Assembly: GCF_006149005.1 (NCBI RefSeq) | Contig: NZ_VBSL01000002.1 | Coordinates: 359,465-423,464 of the forward strand | DNA: 64,000 nt | Source: Larkinella sp. C7 | Lineage (GTDB): Bacteria > Bacteroidota > Bacteroidia > Cytophagales > Spirosomataceae | Direction: 5' to 3' | In this document: positions 53,199 to 61,337 of the stretch, in pieces | Layout: each line of letters begins with the position of its first letter | Numbering within the stretch: the first letter of the stretch is position 1 | Notes under the pieces: model-generated | Databases searched by the model: none | The model's input: the letters and a program-made list of their open reading frames with translations, nothing else | Told to the model about the DNA's origin: nothing | Program-made: the position numbers and the translations under genes

Positions 53199-53230
53199 AA
53201 AAAAGACAAATCCCCGGTGAATACCGGGGA
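53199..53230 (-). terminator. Terminator-like hairpin on the minus strand without an upstream gene
   Basis: TCCCCGGT-GAAT-ACCGGGGA is a perfect 8-bp stem; read on the minus strand it is followed by ATTTGTCTTTTTT. No minus-strand gene ends here, so it may close a small untranslated RNA or simply insulate the divergent promoters. Confidence 0.55.
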
Positions 53231-53443
53231 ATGTGCAAAATAAAACCAATTATTACAAACTATCTAAAGCGCGTAACGCTTTAAAGCGTCCAAGTTAGAC
53301 CCGTTTTAAATGGCTATCACCTTTTAATCGCCGAATGCCCCAATTTCATAGATGAATGCCCTTTTCGGTCGGTTGAATCTGTGCGATAATTGATATTTTT
53401 CCTGTACTGCTTGACATTGTAAAAACATTTTTACTGTTTTGTG

Positions 53444-53466
53444 GTGTATTAGATACTTAGTACACT
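53444..53466. promoter_or_regulatory. GntR/YtrA-type operator candidate
   Basis: GTGTA and TACAC arms separated by 12 bp (extended TACACT on the right), ending 6 bp before the ATG at 53473. The form is close to the AGTGTA-N13-TACACT site reported for YtrA-type GntR regulators, and this operon encodes such a regulator. Autoregulation is inferred. Confidence 0.6.
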
Positions 53467-53472
53467 AAAACG

Positions 53473-54306
53473 ATGATCGAACTTAAAAACCTGACGTTTG
53501 GCTATAAGCCGAAAAAACTGTTGTTTCGGGACCTGAATCTGTCGCTGCAGCCGGGCAGCATTTACGGTTTGCTGGGTAAAAACGGCGCGGGTAAATCGAG
53601 CCTGCTGCGGCTGATGGGAGGACTGCTCTACCCCACGGCGGGCAGCGTCGATGTGGCCGGGTTTACACCCTGCAAACGGGAACCGGCGTTTTTCCAGGAA
53701 CTCTATTTCATCCCGGAAGAAATCTACCTGCCGTCGGTTTCGCTCAGTCGCTACATCGACACGATGGGGCCATTTTATCCGAAATTCGATGAAGGCCAGT
53801 TCCGGAAATACCTCTCGGAGTTCGACGTGCCGCCGGATCAGAAGCTCACGGCGATGTCATATGGGCAGAAGAAGAAAGTCATCATCAGTTTTGGGCTGGC
53901 CACCAACACCCGGGTGCTGATCATGGACGAACCGACGAACGGACTCGATATTCCATCGAAAAGCCAGTTCCGGAAAATTGTCTCTTCGGCGCTTGCGCCC
54001 GACCGGCTCATGCTCATTTCGACCCACCAGGTTCGGGATCTGGATCACCTCATCGACGGCATCATTATCATCGACGAAAACGAAATCCTGCTGAATCATT
54101 CCCTGGCCGACATAGGCGACCGACTGTTGTTCAGCTCGTTGAGCAGCGTTACCGAAACCAACCGGGTGTTATACGCCGAACCGTCGTTGCGCGGGTATTC
54201 AGTGGTGCTGGAAAACACGGAGCAGGAAGACAGCAAAGTCGATCTGGAGCGGCTTTTCAACGCCGTTGTAACCAACCGGTCGGGCATCAAAAATCTTTTC
54301 CAGTAA
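53473..54306 (+). CDS. ABC transporter ATP-binding protein
   Basis: A 277-residue ATPase. Walker A GKNGAGKS at 35-42, a Q-loop-like region with ELYFIPEEIYLP, a slightly unusual signature MSYGQKKK at 128-135 in place of LSGGQ, Walker B LIMDEP at 149-154 and the switch histidine in ISTHQVRDL. The C-terminal 60 residues form a short extra domain. This is the YtrB-type ATPase that pairs with small ABC-2-like membrane proteins and a YtrA regulator. First gene of a tight operon whose members are spaced by 4 bp or less. Confidence 0.94.
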   Translation: MIELKNLTFGYKPKKLLFRDLNLSLQPGSIYGLLGKNGAGKSSLLRLMGGLLYPTAGSVDVAGFTPCKREPAFFQELYFIPEEIYLPSVSLSRYIDTMGPFYPKFDEGQFRKYLSEFDVPPDQKLTAMSYGQKKKVIISFGLATNTRVLIMDEPTNGLDIPSKSQFRKIVSSALAPDRLMLISTHQVRDLDHLIDGIIIIDENEILLNHSLADIGDRLLFSSLSSVTETNRVLYAEPSLRGYSVVLENTEQEDSKVDLERLFNAVVTNRSGIKNLFQ

Positions 54307-54310
54307 CCGT

Positions 54311-54412
54311 ATGCGCTTCGTCTCCATCCTCCAAATCCTGCTGGCCGCGCTCCTTTCGGGCCTTCCCGCCCCCCTGCTGTCTTTCGTCTCTACGCTCATG
54401 TCTCTTTTCTAA
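54311..54412 (+). CDS. 33-residue hydrophobic microprotein inside the ABC operon
   Basis: An ORF of 33 codons plus stop (MRFVSILQILLAALLSGLPA...). It starts 4 bp after the ATPase stop and ends 3 bp before the permease ATG, so it exactly fills the 109-bp gap. The product is almost wholly hydrophobic, with a Pro-containing kink, and could be a single or hairpin membrane helix. No database family is recalled. The perfect fit between neighbours favours a translated gene or a coupling ORF that delivers ribosomes to the permease start. Confidence 0.5.
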   Translation: MRFVSILQILLAALLSGLPAPLLSFVSTLMSLF

Positions 54413-54415
54413 ACC

Positions 54416-55210
54416 ATGAACCAAACGTTCAATTTCCACCGCTTCGGCCTGGTACTGAAACTGCACCTAACCGAACACATTAAATCGTATTTGCTGGGGG
54501 CCGGCCTGCTGTTCGGGCTCCTGATTGCCATGCTGTTGCCGAATGCCGTACGAATCAGGGCCTTCAGTACCAATGTGTATCAAAACCACGGCATTCTGTT
54601 TGGCTTGTTTTTTTGTGGTGCCTCAGCCTGGTTTGCCAGTGAATCCTTCCGGGTGGTGAGCACGCCCCTCCGGGGAATTCCGTATCTGTCCCTACCAGCC
54701 TCTCAACTGGAAAAATACCTGGTCGCGTTTCTGATGCTGATTTTATTCATACCGGTTTTTCTGGGTGTATTTTACGCCGTCGAAGGCATTTGTTTCTCGA
54801 TCATTAACCCCCGCCTTCCTGCGTCATCGCCAAAGTATGAGTTGCTCAACCCCATTGGGCCATACATGGACCCGTTTCTGAAATACCTAACCTACATAAC
54901 ACCTTTCTTCTTTTTTGTAGGTTCCATTTTTTTCGTCAGGCTACCCTTCGTAAAAACCGGTGCTCTTGCCATTACGTTGCTTATCGTTACGGTGGCCTTT
55001 ATCAATGATTTTATCATTCAACTGCTCTTTCCCGAACGGGATCATTACGGTTTCACGCTGTTTCAGGAAGTGAGTTTTACCCAGGATGGGCGGTGGTATT
55101 CGGTCGAATTAGCCGGTACATCCAAATGGATCATCAATGCCATTTTACTGCTGATGATTCCTACACTCTGGTATATTGCCTACGTACGTTTTAAAGAGAA
55201 AGAACTTTAA
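54416..55210 (+). CDS. ABC transporter membrane subunit
   Basis: A 264-residue inner-membrane protein with six likely segments: LLGAGLLFGLLIAMLLP, GILFGLFFCGASAWFA, YLVAFLMLILFIPVFLGVFY, YITPFFFFVGSIFFV, GALAITLLIVTVAFINDFII and WIINAILLLMIPTLWYIAYV. ABC-2-like topology. It would form the channel for the ATPase two genes upstream. Substrate unknown; relatives are linked to envelope stress or peptide antibiotic responses, which is only a suggestion here. Followed after 2 bp by the regulator gene. Confidence 0.85.
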   Translation: MNQTFNFHRFGLVLKLHLTEHIKSYLLGAGLLFGLLIAMLLPNAVRIRAFSTNVYQNHGILFGLFFCGASAWFASESFRVVSTPLRGIPYLSLPASQLEKYLVAFLMLILFIPVFLGVFYAVEGICFSIINPRLPASSPKYELLNPIGPYMDPFLKYLTYITPFFFFVGSIFFVRLPFVKTGALAITLLIVTVAFINDFIIQLLFPERDHYGFTLFQEVSFTQDGRWYSVELAGTSKWIINAILLLMIPTLWYIAYVRFKEKEL

Positions 55211-55212
55211 GC

Positions 55213-55617
55213 ATGGATTTTCTGGATAAAAAAGCCATTTACCTGCAAATTGTCGATTACGTCTGCGAAAAAATCCTGCTGGGTCAATGGCCGCCGGGCG
55301 ACCGGATTCCCTCGGTTCGGGACCTGGGTGTCGAACTGGAAGTCAACCCCAATACGGTGATGCGGACGTACGATTTTCTACAGCAGAAAGACATTATTTA
55401 CAACAAACGGGGCATCGGTTTTTTTGCCGCCGACGAAGCGGAAGAACGCATCAAGTCGTACCGAAAAGGGCAATTTCTGGAAACCGAACTACCGTACTTT
55501 TTCCGCAATGTATACCTGCTTAACATCAGCCTGGAAGAGATTGAGGAGCGGTATAAGGCATTCATCGAAACCGAATTCAACGCTGCTAAAATTGACCAAT
55601 CGGTGAAGGAGAGTTGA
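55213..55617 (+). CDS. GntR family regulator, YtrA subfamily
   Basis: A 134-residue repressor-type protein. The winged helix occupies residues 5-75 (IYLQIVDYVCEKILLGQWPPGDRIPSVRDLGVELEVNPNTVMRTYDFLQQKDIIYNKRGIGFF), followed by a short dimerisation helix pair, the hallmark of the YtrA subfamily which lacks a large effector domain. It lies third after the transporter genes, spaced by 2 bp, and the dyad before the ATPase gene fits its expected operator. Confidence 0.93.
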   Translation: MDFLDKKAIYLQIVDYVCEKILLGQWPPGDRIPSVRDLGVELEVNPNTVMRTYDFLQQKDIIYNKRGIGFFAADEAEERIKSYRKGQFLETELPYFFRNVYLLNISLEEIEERYKAFIETEFNAAKIDQSVKES

Positions 55618-55664
55618 TCACCGCCTGCGGTATCAGTCTATACGCCAAAAACCATAAACCGCTT

Positions 55665-56348
55665 ATGAAAACAAGCAATAAACTTCTGATCGCGCTGTTC
55701 ACCGTTGGTCTTCTGACACTGATCGGCACCAATGTGGCACTGAGGGCCGAATACGACAAAATCGACTTCAAAAACCCTTTCCATGGCCTTTCGGCCCTGA
55801 AGATCAAACCATTCCGGGTTCTAAAACTGGAAGGCCACAAAACGGGGATTGGGCTCCTGAGGGTGCAAACCGGGACTCAGTTCGGCATTCATTTACCGGA
55901 CAAAAACAAAGCAGATATTACGTTTCAGTCGAAGGGTGACACCCTCATCATCCGTTACCAGCCTCCCGCCGATTCCTGGCAATCCCGCGTGCACTATAAT
56001 TTCGATTCGAGTCCCGTAGCGATTATTATGACCCCAGCCTTTCAGGCTTTGTACACCACGCGAATCAGCTGTATCCTGAAGGATATCAAAACTGAAAAGC
56101 TGTCTATTGTTCAGGAAAACGCAGGCACCATGCTTACGAACTCAGCCATCGAAAATTTGACGGTAACCAACGGGCAGGGCAGCGAACTGCACACCAAACC
56201 GACCAACCACGTCGGCACCGCCCTCATCATCTCCCGCGACAGTTCTGTTTTCAAAGCCGAGCGCGATATTTTTGGGACACTCACGCTGCAATCCGACAGT
56301 CTGGCAACGGTGAATGTGCCGGGCGGTTTGCTGAAAAAGCTTCAATAG
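55665..56348 (+). CDS. GIN-domain-like (DUF2807-type) exported protein
   Basis: A 227-residue protein with an N-terminal signal or anchor (KLLIALFTVGLLTLIGTNVALRAEY). The rest has short regular beta strands (FRVLKLEGHKTGIGLLRVQTG, ITFQSKGDTLIIRY, KTEKLSIVQENAGTMLTNSAIENLTVTNGQGSELH, TLTLQSDSLATVNVPGG), the rung pattern of a right-handed beta-helix as in DUF2807/GIN proteins. Such genes often close GntR-ABC operons in Bacteroidota. ATG at 55665 is preferred because the signal begins there; the stop is 2 bp from the convergent acylase gene. Confidence 0.72.
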   Translation: MKTSNKLLIALFTVGLLTLIGTNVALRAEYDKIDFKNPFHGLSALKIKPFRVLKLEGHKTGIGLLRVQTGTQFGIHLPDKNKADITFQSKGDTLIIRYQPPADSWQSRVHYNFDSSPVAIIMTPAFQALYTTRISCILKDIKTEKLSIVQENAGTMLTNSAIENLTVTNGQGSELHTKPTNHVGTALIISRDSSVFKAERDIFGTLTLQSDSLATVNVPGGLLKKLQ

Positions 56349-56349
56349 C

Positions 56350-58779
56350 CTATGGCTCCAGAACCGTTCGCTTTTCGGTGACTGACTTTACTTTTTCGGA
56401 AGAGAAATAAACCGGGAAATAGTCGTCTTTAGCCCAGATCGGAAACAAGTCCCGGTAATGCGGACTGGCCGGATCGCCCGACTGACCGGGGTTGTTGATG
56501 CCCAGCGTTTTGTCCCAATCCTGCGTATCGACCAGAATCCGAAACGACGCGCCGTATTCCTGATTCATCTGGTGGCCCGTGCTGTTGACGGTCTCGGCGT
56601 AACCACCGCGCGGTGCCGGACCAATACCGTACTCCGATGCCTGTTGTGGGGTCATGAGATTCGACAGTGGATGCCGCAGGTAACTGTGCTTATTCCCGGT
56701 CTGTCCATACCACCAATGGGTGCGGTCGTGCCCCAGTCGCTTGGTCAGATCGGCAATCGCGTTGTCGAGGCAGGCGAGTAACACCTCATTCCGGTCACTA
56801 TTTTTCAGGGGACCTGGCTGATCAGACCGGAGCCACTGCACCACTTTCTCCGTTGCAATGGCAGGCATGTATTTCCAGGCTTTTTCCGGTACGGCCAATT
56901 CGTAAACCGCCCAGCGCAATTGCGTTTCCCAGGCTACGTAAACAGCCGCCGGGATGGAACCGGCTTCCAGTTTGAAATCCCAGTTGAGCAACTGCTGCCG
57001 CGCCCATTCGATGGGTTCGTCATCGGCTTTCAGACTTTCCAGCAACGGCACCAGTTTCCGGGCGGTCATCGACAGATAATCCGACTGCAAGGTTTTGAAA
57101 TCGGCCAGCGAATGCTTCGGTTTTGCCTGGATCAACTCCGTGATCCGATCCGACCGCACCGGTGACGCCCACTCCCACCCGACCGCATTCCGGTGCGGAA
57201 AACTTTTGGGGATCAGATTGTTATTGGCGGTTACGACAAATCCTTCGGGCGGGTTCACCTTGCCGGGCAGTTGCTGAATGGGTAGAAAACCGCCCCACTC
57301 AAACCGCCCGTCGCCCGGCACCGGCACGAGGCCCGTCCAGGTTTTAGATGGGCGGATGGGCGAAATGCCGGTGGCCTGCCAGCCAATGGCTCCTTTTTGA
57401 GTGGCGGCTGGTCGGCCCGCGGAATGCCGCCCAGCCCAAACCATGTTTTCGCCCGGAACGCGGCTGTAGGTGCAGGCCTGCCGAAATTCGGTCCAGTTTT
57501 TCGACTGGTTCATCCGCAAACTCGCCAGATAAGGCGCACAACCGGTTTCGAGCCAGGCCGCCCGAACGGCATACAATTTATGATTTTTCGCGTCCTCAAA
57601 CACGACCGGACCATGCCGCGTATACTTCAACGGCACGACGACCGGTTTTTGATCTTTGACGGCAATCGTATCGAAAATCACCCGCACGGTCTCCCAGGCT
57701 CCTTTGTATGTGTATTGATTCGGATTGGCAGGATTGGCTTCGTAGACGTACAAATCTTCTACATCGGTCTCAAAAATGGTCAGTCCCCAGGCACCAGAGT
57801 CGTTATGACCGACCGAAACACCCGGCAGCGCGGGTTCCCCGGCGCCAACCACATTCCAGCCCGGCGCGCGCAGGTGAACCCAGTAGCGCAGCGACGGAAC
57901 CGCCTGCGCCCGGTGCGGATCGTTCGCCAGCATCGGAAAACCGCTCACCGACCGCTGGCTGCTGACGACCCAGTTGTTGGAACCATCGCGCGGTTTTTCA
58001 TCCAAAGGCCGGTTTTTTTCCGGCGTCAGCAAAGCTTCTTCCTCCGTTGCGCCCAAACCGGTATCCCGGTCCGTAAACCGGATCGGCAATCGAAACGCTT
58101 CATACAATTCCAGAATGGGCTGAAACAGCTCCGCGCCATTGACATGCAGGGTCAAATCGGGTTCTCCCGCTTTGTTTACTGGGTGAAACCAGGACAATTC
58201 CCGGACTTTGTCCGGCCCCAGCAAATGGACCAGTCGCCCCAAATCCAGTTCCGTCCGCACGTTTTCCAGCAAACCCTGGTGGCGGCTGATGACCACTTCG
58301 GGCGTCCAGAAACCGGGTTGCGTTTTCAGCAGTTTGAACTCGACCGGCAGTTTCTCCGGTGTCTGGTTAATTTGTCGGATGTAGGCATTGATTCCCTCGA
58401 CAAAAGCGCCGACGATCTGCGGGCCGTTGGGATGATAGTGTTTCAGTTCCTGCTCCAGATTGCCCCGAAACCGGAACAAGCGCGTCCCCTGATCCCGTTT
58501 AATCTCCTTCGCTCCGAGTAGTTCGGCGACGGTTCCGGTGGCCTGCCGACGCCAGATTTCGAGCTGAAACAGCCGGTCGCTGGCGGCATTGTAGCCCTGG
58601 GCAAAAAACAGATCGTGCTCATTCCGAGCATAAATATGGGCGACGCCCCAGCGGTCGCGGAGGATTTCGACGGGTTGTTTCAATCCCGGAATCCTGAGTT
58701 TCTCCGTCGATTGGGTACAGGCAACCGGACTGCTGAACAGGAGCCAGAATGCCGGGAGCAAAACCGTTAATCGCATCAT
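56350..58779 (-). CDS. Penicillin acylase family lipoprotein (Ntn hydrolase)
   Basis: An 809-residue periplasmic amidase. The lipoprotein-type signal ends SSPVAC with C21. The alpha-chain region begins VEILRDRWGVAHIYARNEHDLFFAQGYNAASDRLFQLEIWRRQATG. Autocleavage should expose S267 in DGSNNWVVSSQRSVSG as the N-terminal nucleophile; other features are LPGVSVGHNDSGAWGLT, the oxyanion-side QACTYSRVPGENMVWA, and VVTANNNLIP. Family members hydrolyse penicillins, acyl-homoserine lactones or other amides; the substrate here is not readable. Single gene. Confidence 0.92.
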   Translation of the reverse strand: MMRLTVLLPAFWLLFSSPVACTQSTEKLRIPGLKQPVEILRDRWGVAHIYARNEHDLFFAQGYNAASDRLFQLEIWRRQATGTVAELLGAKEIKRDQGTRLFRFRGNLEQELKHYHPNGPQIVGAFVEGINAYIRQINQTPEKLPVEFKLLKTQPGFWTPEVVISRHQGLLENVRTELDLGRLVHLLGPDKVRELSWFHPVNKAGEPDLTLHVNGAELFQPILELYEAFRLPIRFTDRDTGLGATEEEALLTPEKNRPLDEKPRDGSNNWVVSSQRSVSGFPMLANDPHRAQAVPSLRYWVHLRAPGWNVVGAGEPALPGVSVGHNDSGAWGLTIFETDVEDLYVYEANPANPNQYTYKGAWETVRVIFDTIAVKDQKPVVVPLKYTRHGPVVFEDAKNHKLYAVRAAWLETGCAPYLASLRMNQSKNWTEFRQACTYSRVPGENMVWAGRHSAGRPAATQKGAIGWQATGISPIRPSKTWTGLVPVPGDGRFEWGGFLPIQQLPGKVNPPEGFVVTANNNLIPKSFPHRNAVGWEWASPVRSDRITELIQAKPKHSLADFKTLQSDYLSMTARKLVPLLESLKADDEPIEWARQQLLNWDFKLEAGSIPAAVYVAWETQLRWAVYELAVPEKAWKYMPAIATEKVVQWLRSDQPGPLKNSDRNEVLLACLDNAIADLTKRLGHDRTHWWYGQTGNKHSYLRHPLSNLMTPQQASEYGIGPAPRGGYAETVNSTGHQMNQEYGASFRILVDTQDWDKTLGINNPGQSGDPASPHYRDLFPIWAKDDYFPVYFSSEKVKSVTEKRTVLEP

Positions 58780-58837
58780 TCAGGTTGGGGTTGGCTTCTC
58801 AAAGTACTCTTTTTTTTATTTGAAAAGAACAGAAAAT

Positions 58838-58860
58838 AAACTTTCATTTTTTATTGAAAA
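58838..58860. promoter_or_regulatory. Operator-like repeat, copy 1 (before the GbsR/MarR gene)
   Basis: A 23-bp sequence AAACTTTCATT...TTGAAAA with TTTCA/TGAAA arms 8 bp apart, 27 bp before the start codon at 58888. An identical copy is at 59401-59423. Confidence 0.6.
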
Positions 58861-58887
58861 TTCAAAAACACGCACTACTTTTACGCC

Positions 58888-59388
58888 ATGACGTTAGACG
58901 AAGCAAGAAACCGGTTTATTCAGTCGTGGGGAACGCTGGCGACGCAATGGGGCATTAACCGAACCATGGCGCAGATTCACGCACTGCTCATGATTTCGCC
59001 GGAACCGATCGACACCGACGCCATCATGGAAACCCTTCAGATTTCGCGCGGAAACGCCAACATGAACCTACGCGATCTGCTGGACTGGGGCCTGATTTAC
59101 AAACAGCTTAAACTGGGCGAACGGCGGGAGTTTTTTTATGCCGAGAAAGACGTCTGGAAAATAGCCCGGCAGGTAGCTAAAGAACGCCGTCGCCGGGAAA
59201 TCACACCGGTCATTGAGGTTCTGGAAGAGCTGAAAGTCATCGACACCGACTCCCCCGAAGCGCGTGAATTTCAAAAAGTGATCACCGACATCAGCAAAGT
59301 GGTGGGGTTTGCCGATAATACCCTGAATGCCGTCATCAAAGCCGAGGAAAATTGGTTGATGAGCCAGTTTCTAAAAGTGTTCCGATAA
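58888..59388 (+). CDS. GbsR/MarR family transcriptional regulator
   Basis: A 166-residue regulator of the GbsR branch of MarR. It begins LDEARNRFIQSWGTLATQWGINRTMAQIHALLMISPEPIDTDAIMETLQISRGNANMNLRDLLDWGLIYKQLKLGERREFFYAEKDVWKIARQVAKERRRREI, which covers the dimer helix, the winged helix and the typical family extension. It probably represses itself and the membrane-protein gene behind it, since the same 23-bp dyad stands before both. Effector unknown. Confidence 0.93.
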   Translation: MTLDEARNRFIQSWGTLATQWGINRTMAQIHALLMISPEPIDTDAIMETLQISRGNANMNLRDLLDWGLIYKQLKLGERREFFYAEKDVWKIARQVAKERRRREITPVIEVLEELKVIDTDSPEAREFQKVITDISKVVGFADNTLNAVIKAEENWLMSQFLKVFR

Positions 59389-59400
59389 TTTTTTTATTTC

Positions 59401-59423
59401 AAACTTTCATTTTTTATTGAAAA
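59401..59423. promoter_or_regulatory. Operator-like repeat, copy 2 (before the membrane-protein gene)
   Basis: Exact 23-bp copy of the sequence at 58838-58860, ending 6 bp before the ATG at 59430, inside the 41-bp gap after the regulator stop. Confidence 0.6.
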
Positions 59424-59429
59424 TACAAT

Positions 59430-59996
59430 ATGAAAAAGAAATTAAAATTATTTCTGCTGCATGAGCCATGGTATCAGATATGGATCTTTTTACCAATCGC
59501 AGCATACGGCATAGGCATGATGGAAGAGATGATCTACTATTTCCCACTTTTGCTAGTTGCCTCTCAATACCTGGCCATTCGCGCCCACCCGGCTTCCGAG
59601 CATCCTGCCTGGTGGTGGACGTGGCTTTTAGGTTCAATCTTCTCGTACGGAGTAAGTTATGAAATATTGGAAAGTGTTTTTATCCGTCTAGGGCTTCCTA
59701 CGGATTACTCGTATGTACAAAATGTTACGCACTTTATTTTGTCTTATTACATCAGCCAAATGCCTGCCGAACTGTTGATGGCGTTGATATTTCCGCAATG
59801 GCGGATTGGGCAGTGGGCATACGGAAATGGACTCGCGGCCATTGGCTGGATGGGACTCTTTTTGGTCCTTTATCATTGTACGTCCTTTCCGTACTCCCCT
59901 GGTAACCGCTTTTCGTTCTTTTGGGGTTTTGTAGGCCCCAGCTTTGTCGGCAATTGCATTACCGGTTATTTTCTCCACGCAGGTACTAAAAACTGA
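59430..59996 (+). CDS. Membrane protein under the GbsR/MarR-type site
   Basis: A 188-residue multi-pass inner-membrane protein, family not recognised. Hydrophobic segments occur at about 15-33 (WYQIWIFLPIAAYGIGM), 36-51, 62-80 (WWWTWLLGSIFSYGVSYEIL), 98-122 (VTHFILSYYISQMPAELLMALIF), 133-150 and 162-182. It is rich in aromatic residues and has ExxE-like acids in the first segments (MMEEMIYYF). Base composition is lower in GC than its neighbours. It is probably co-regulated with the preceding regulator; a role in transport or lipid change is possible but not shown. Confidence 0.72.
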   Translation: MKKKLKLFLLHEPWYQIWIFLPIAAYGIGMMEEMIYYFPLLLVASQYLAIRAHPASEHPAWWWTWLLGSIFSYGVSYEILESVFIRLGLPTDYSYVQNVTHFILSYYISQMPAELLMALIFPQWRIGQWAYGNGLAAIGWMGLFLVLYHCTSFPYSPGNRFSFFWGFVGPSFVGNCITGYFLHAGTKN

Positions 59997-59999
59997 TCG

Positions 60000-60803
60000 C
60001 TATTTTGCGGACTTCAAAAACGCCAGCACCTCCCGCGCGAAGCCTTCCGAACCGGACGTGTTGCCGTGATTGCCCGGCACGGTTTTCAGCGTGGCCTTCG
60101 GCAACAGTTTCGCCAGATCACCCGCCCGGCCGTTGTCTTCGTCCTGATCCCCGGAAATGACCAGAACCGGGATTTTGACCTTGCTCAATTCTGCCGGACT
60201 GGTCGAAGGTTGTGTTTGCTGCTGAAACCCGAGCGCCAGCGTGTCGAGCCCCCTGGTTTTGGCGGCATTCAATGCGCCCTGAAACTCCGGATGTAAATGC
60301 GCTTTTCCGCTGAACAGTTCGGCAAAAGCCATGCGACGCGCCCAGTTCGGATCGGTAAAATCCGCGCCCATACCGCCCAAAACCGCCGAACGAAGGTTTT
60401 TATCCAATACCAAAAGCCGCGCCGTAATGATAGAACCACGCGAATAACCGACAGCATCGTAGTTTTTTAGCTTCAGGAAATTCATCAATGCCATGATGTC
60501 GCGCGCTTCGGCGTCGTTTCGATAGGCATCGACGGTGTGCGGTTTGTCGGACAGGCCGTTGCCGCGTAAATCCAGTTGAACGACTTTGTACCCGGCATCC
60601 AGCAGCGATTGTCTCAGCACAGCTTTTTGCCAGGACGTAGCGCTGCCCATAAAACCGTGTACCAGCACGACCGGTTTCCCTTCACCAGCCACTTCATAAT
60701 GAATTTTCGTGCCGTCAAAAGATGTAAACAGCGGTTCGCGGGACGCTTGCGCCCAGGAAAGCAATGGCAAAGCCAGCAGAAGAATTGCGAGACGGTTTAT
60801 CAC
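60000..60803 (-). CDS. Exported alpha/beta-fold hydrolase
   Basis: A 267-residue serine hydrolase with a signal peptide (LAILLLALPLLSWAQ). Alpha/beta-hydrolase features: oxyanion VLVHGFMGSATSW, LDLRGNGLSD, nucleophile elbow GYSRGS, acid in VISGDQDEDNG and histidine in VPGNHGNTSG. The elbow has Arg instead of the usual small residue before Gly. Substrate unknown; lipase, esterase or peptidase activity are all possible. Its stop is 4 bp from the convergent membrane-protein stop. Confidence 0.9.
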   Translation of the reverse strand: MINRLAILLLALPLLSWAQASREPLFTSFDGTKIHYEVAGEGKPVVLVHGFMGSATSWQKAVLRQSLLDAGYKVVQLDLRGNGLSDKPHTVDAYRNDAEARDIMALMNFLKLKNYDAVGYSRGSIITARLLVLDKNLRSAVLGGMGADFTDPNWARRMAFAELFSGKAHLHPEFQGALNAAKTRGLDTLALGFQQQTQPSTSPAELSKVKIPVLVISGDQDEDNGRAGDLAKLLPKATLKTVPGNHGNTSGSEGFAREVLAFLKSAK

Positions 60804-60886
60804 ACGATACAGAGTTCAGGTCAGTAAGATACGAATAAAACCTTTCTCAATTCGCCTGGTTATATACGCAAACGGAGACGGAAATT

Positions 60887-61114
60887 ATGGAACTCATGAG
60901 CTCGCGGCTGGCCCGCATCAACCCCCATCTTTTCACCAACCAAAGCGGTGCTTCCATCGAAGATGGTGATGAAGATGAACTGAACGAAATCGAGGAAGAA
61001 ACCGACCTTTACGATGAACCGGTCGATGAAGATGGCGACCCGACCGGCGAACACGACCATCATCAGGACGATAACTACGCTCTCGGCGGGAAAGTCACCC
61101 GCAGTGGCACATAA
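60887..61114 (+). CDS. Small acidic protein of unknown function (first of pair)
   Basis: A 75-residue protein, strongly acidic in the middle (DGDEDELNEIEEETDLYDEPVDEDGD) with a His-containing segment GEHDHHQDD. No signal peptide or known domain; likely disordered. A start at 60899 is also possible. It is followed after 12 bp by a second acidic protein on the same strand. The acidic and His-rich make-up could bind cations or basic proteins, which is speculation. Confidence 0.6.
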   Translation: MELMSSRLARINPHLFTNQSGASIEDGDEDELNEIEEETDLYDEPVDEDGDPTGEHDHHQDDNYALGGKVTRSGT

Positions 61115-61126
61115 ACCAGAAACCGT

Positions 61127-61324
61127 ATGGATACTTACAATCCGGCCGAAGACGAAAATCAGGGCGTGGCCTCAACAATGGCGCGCAACAACCCGAATGC
61201 AGGCGAAGAACTGGAACCGGACATTAGCCCGTCCGGAAACCTCCCCAGCCCCGACCCCGATCTGGAACAGACGACATTATATGAAGAAGAAGGTGAAGGA
61301 AACGGTGTTTCCAGTGAAGACTAA
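61127..61324 (+). CDS. Small acidic protein of unknown function (second of pair)
   Basis: A 65-residue acidic, Pro/Ser/Asn-rich protein (EELEPDISPSGNLPSPDPDLEQTTLYEEEGEG), probably disordered and cytoplasmic. No domain recognised. It lies 12 bp after a similar acidic gene and ends at a long hairpin between convergent genes. Confidence 0.55.
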   Translation: MDTYNPAEDENQGVASTMARNNPNAGEELEPDISPSGNLPSPDPDLEQTTLYEEEGEGNGVSSED

Positions 61325-61337
61325 GAGTTAAGAATTA

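Larger units (their letters stand above)
52950..53472. other. 523-bp divergent control region
   Basis: No gene found. It holds, left to right, the promoter side of the small secreted protein gene, a terminator-like hairpin facing left (53199-53230), a second perfect hairpin AAAGCG-CGTAA-CGCTTT at 53266-53282, and the operator-like dyad of the ABC operon at 53444-53465. The right 150 bp are AT-rich. Confidence 0.6.

Noticed and set aside
57397..58521. 374-codon plus-strand frame antisense to the penicillin acylase gene
   Set aside because: Composition is Arg/Gln/Phe-rich as expected for an antisense shadow, and the minus strand holds an intact acylase.
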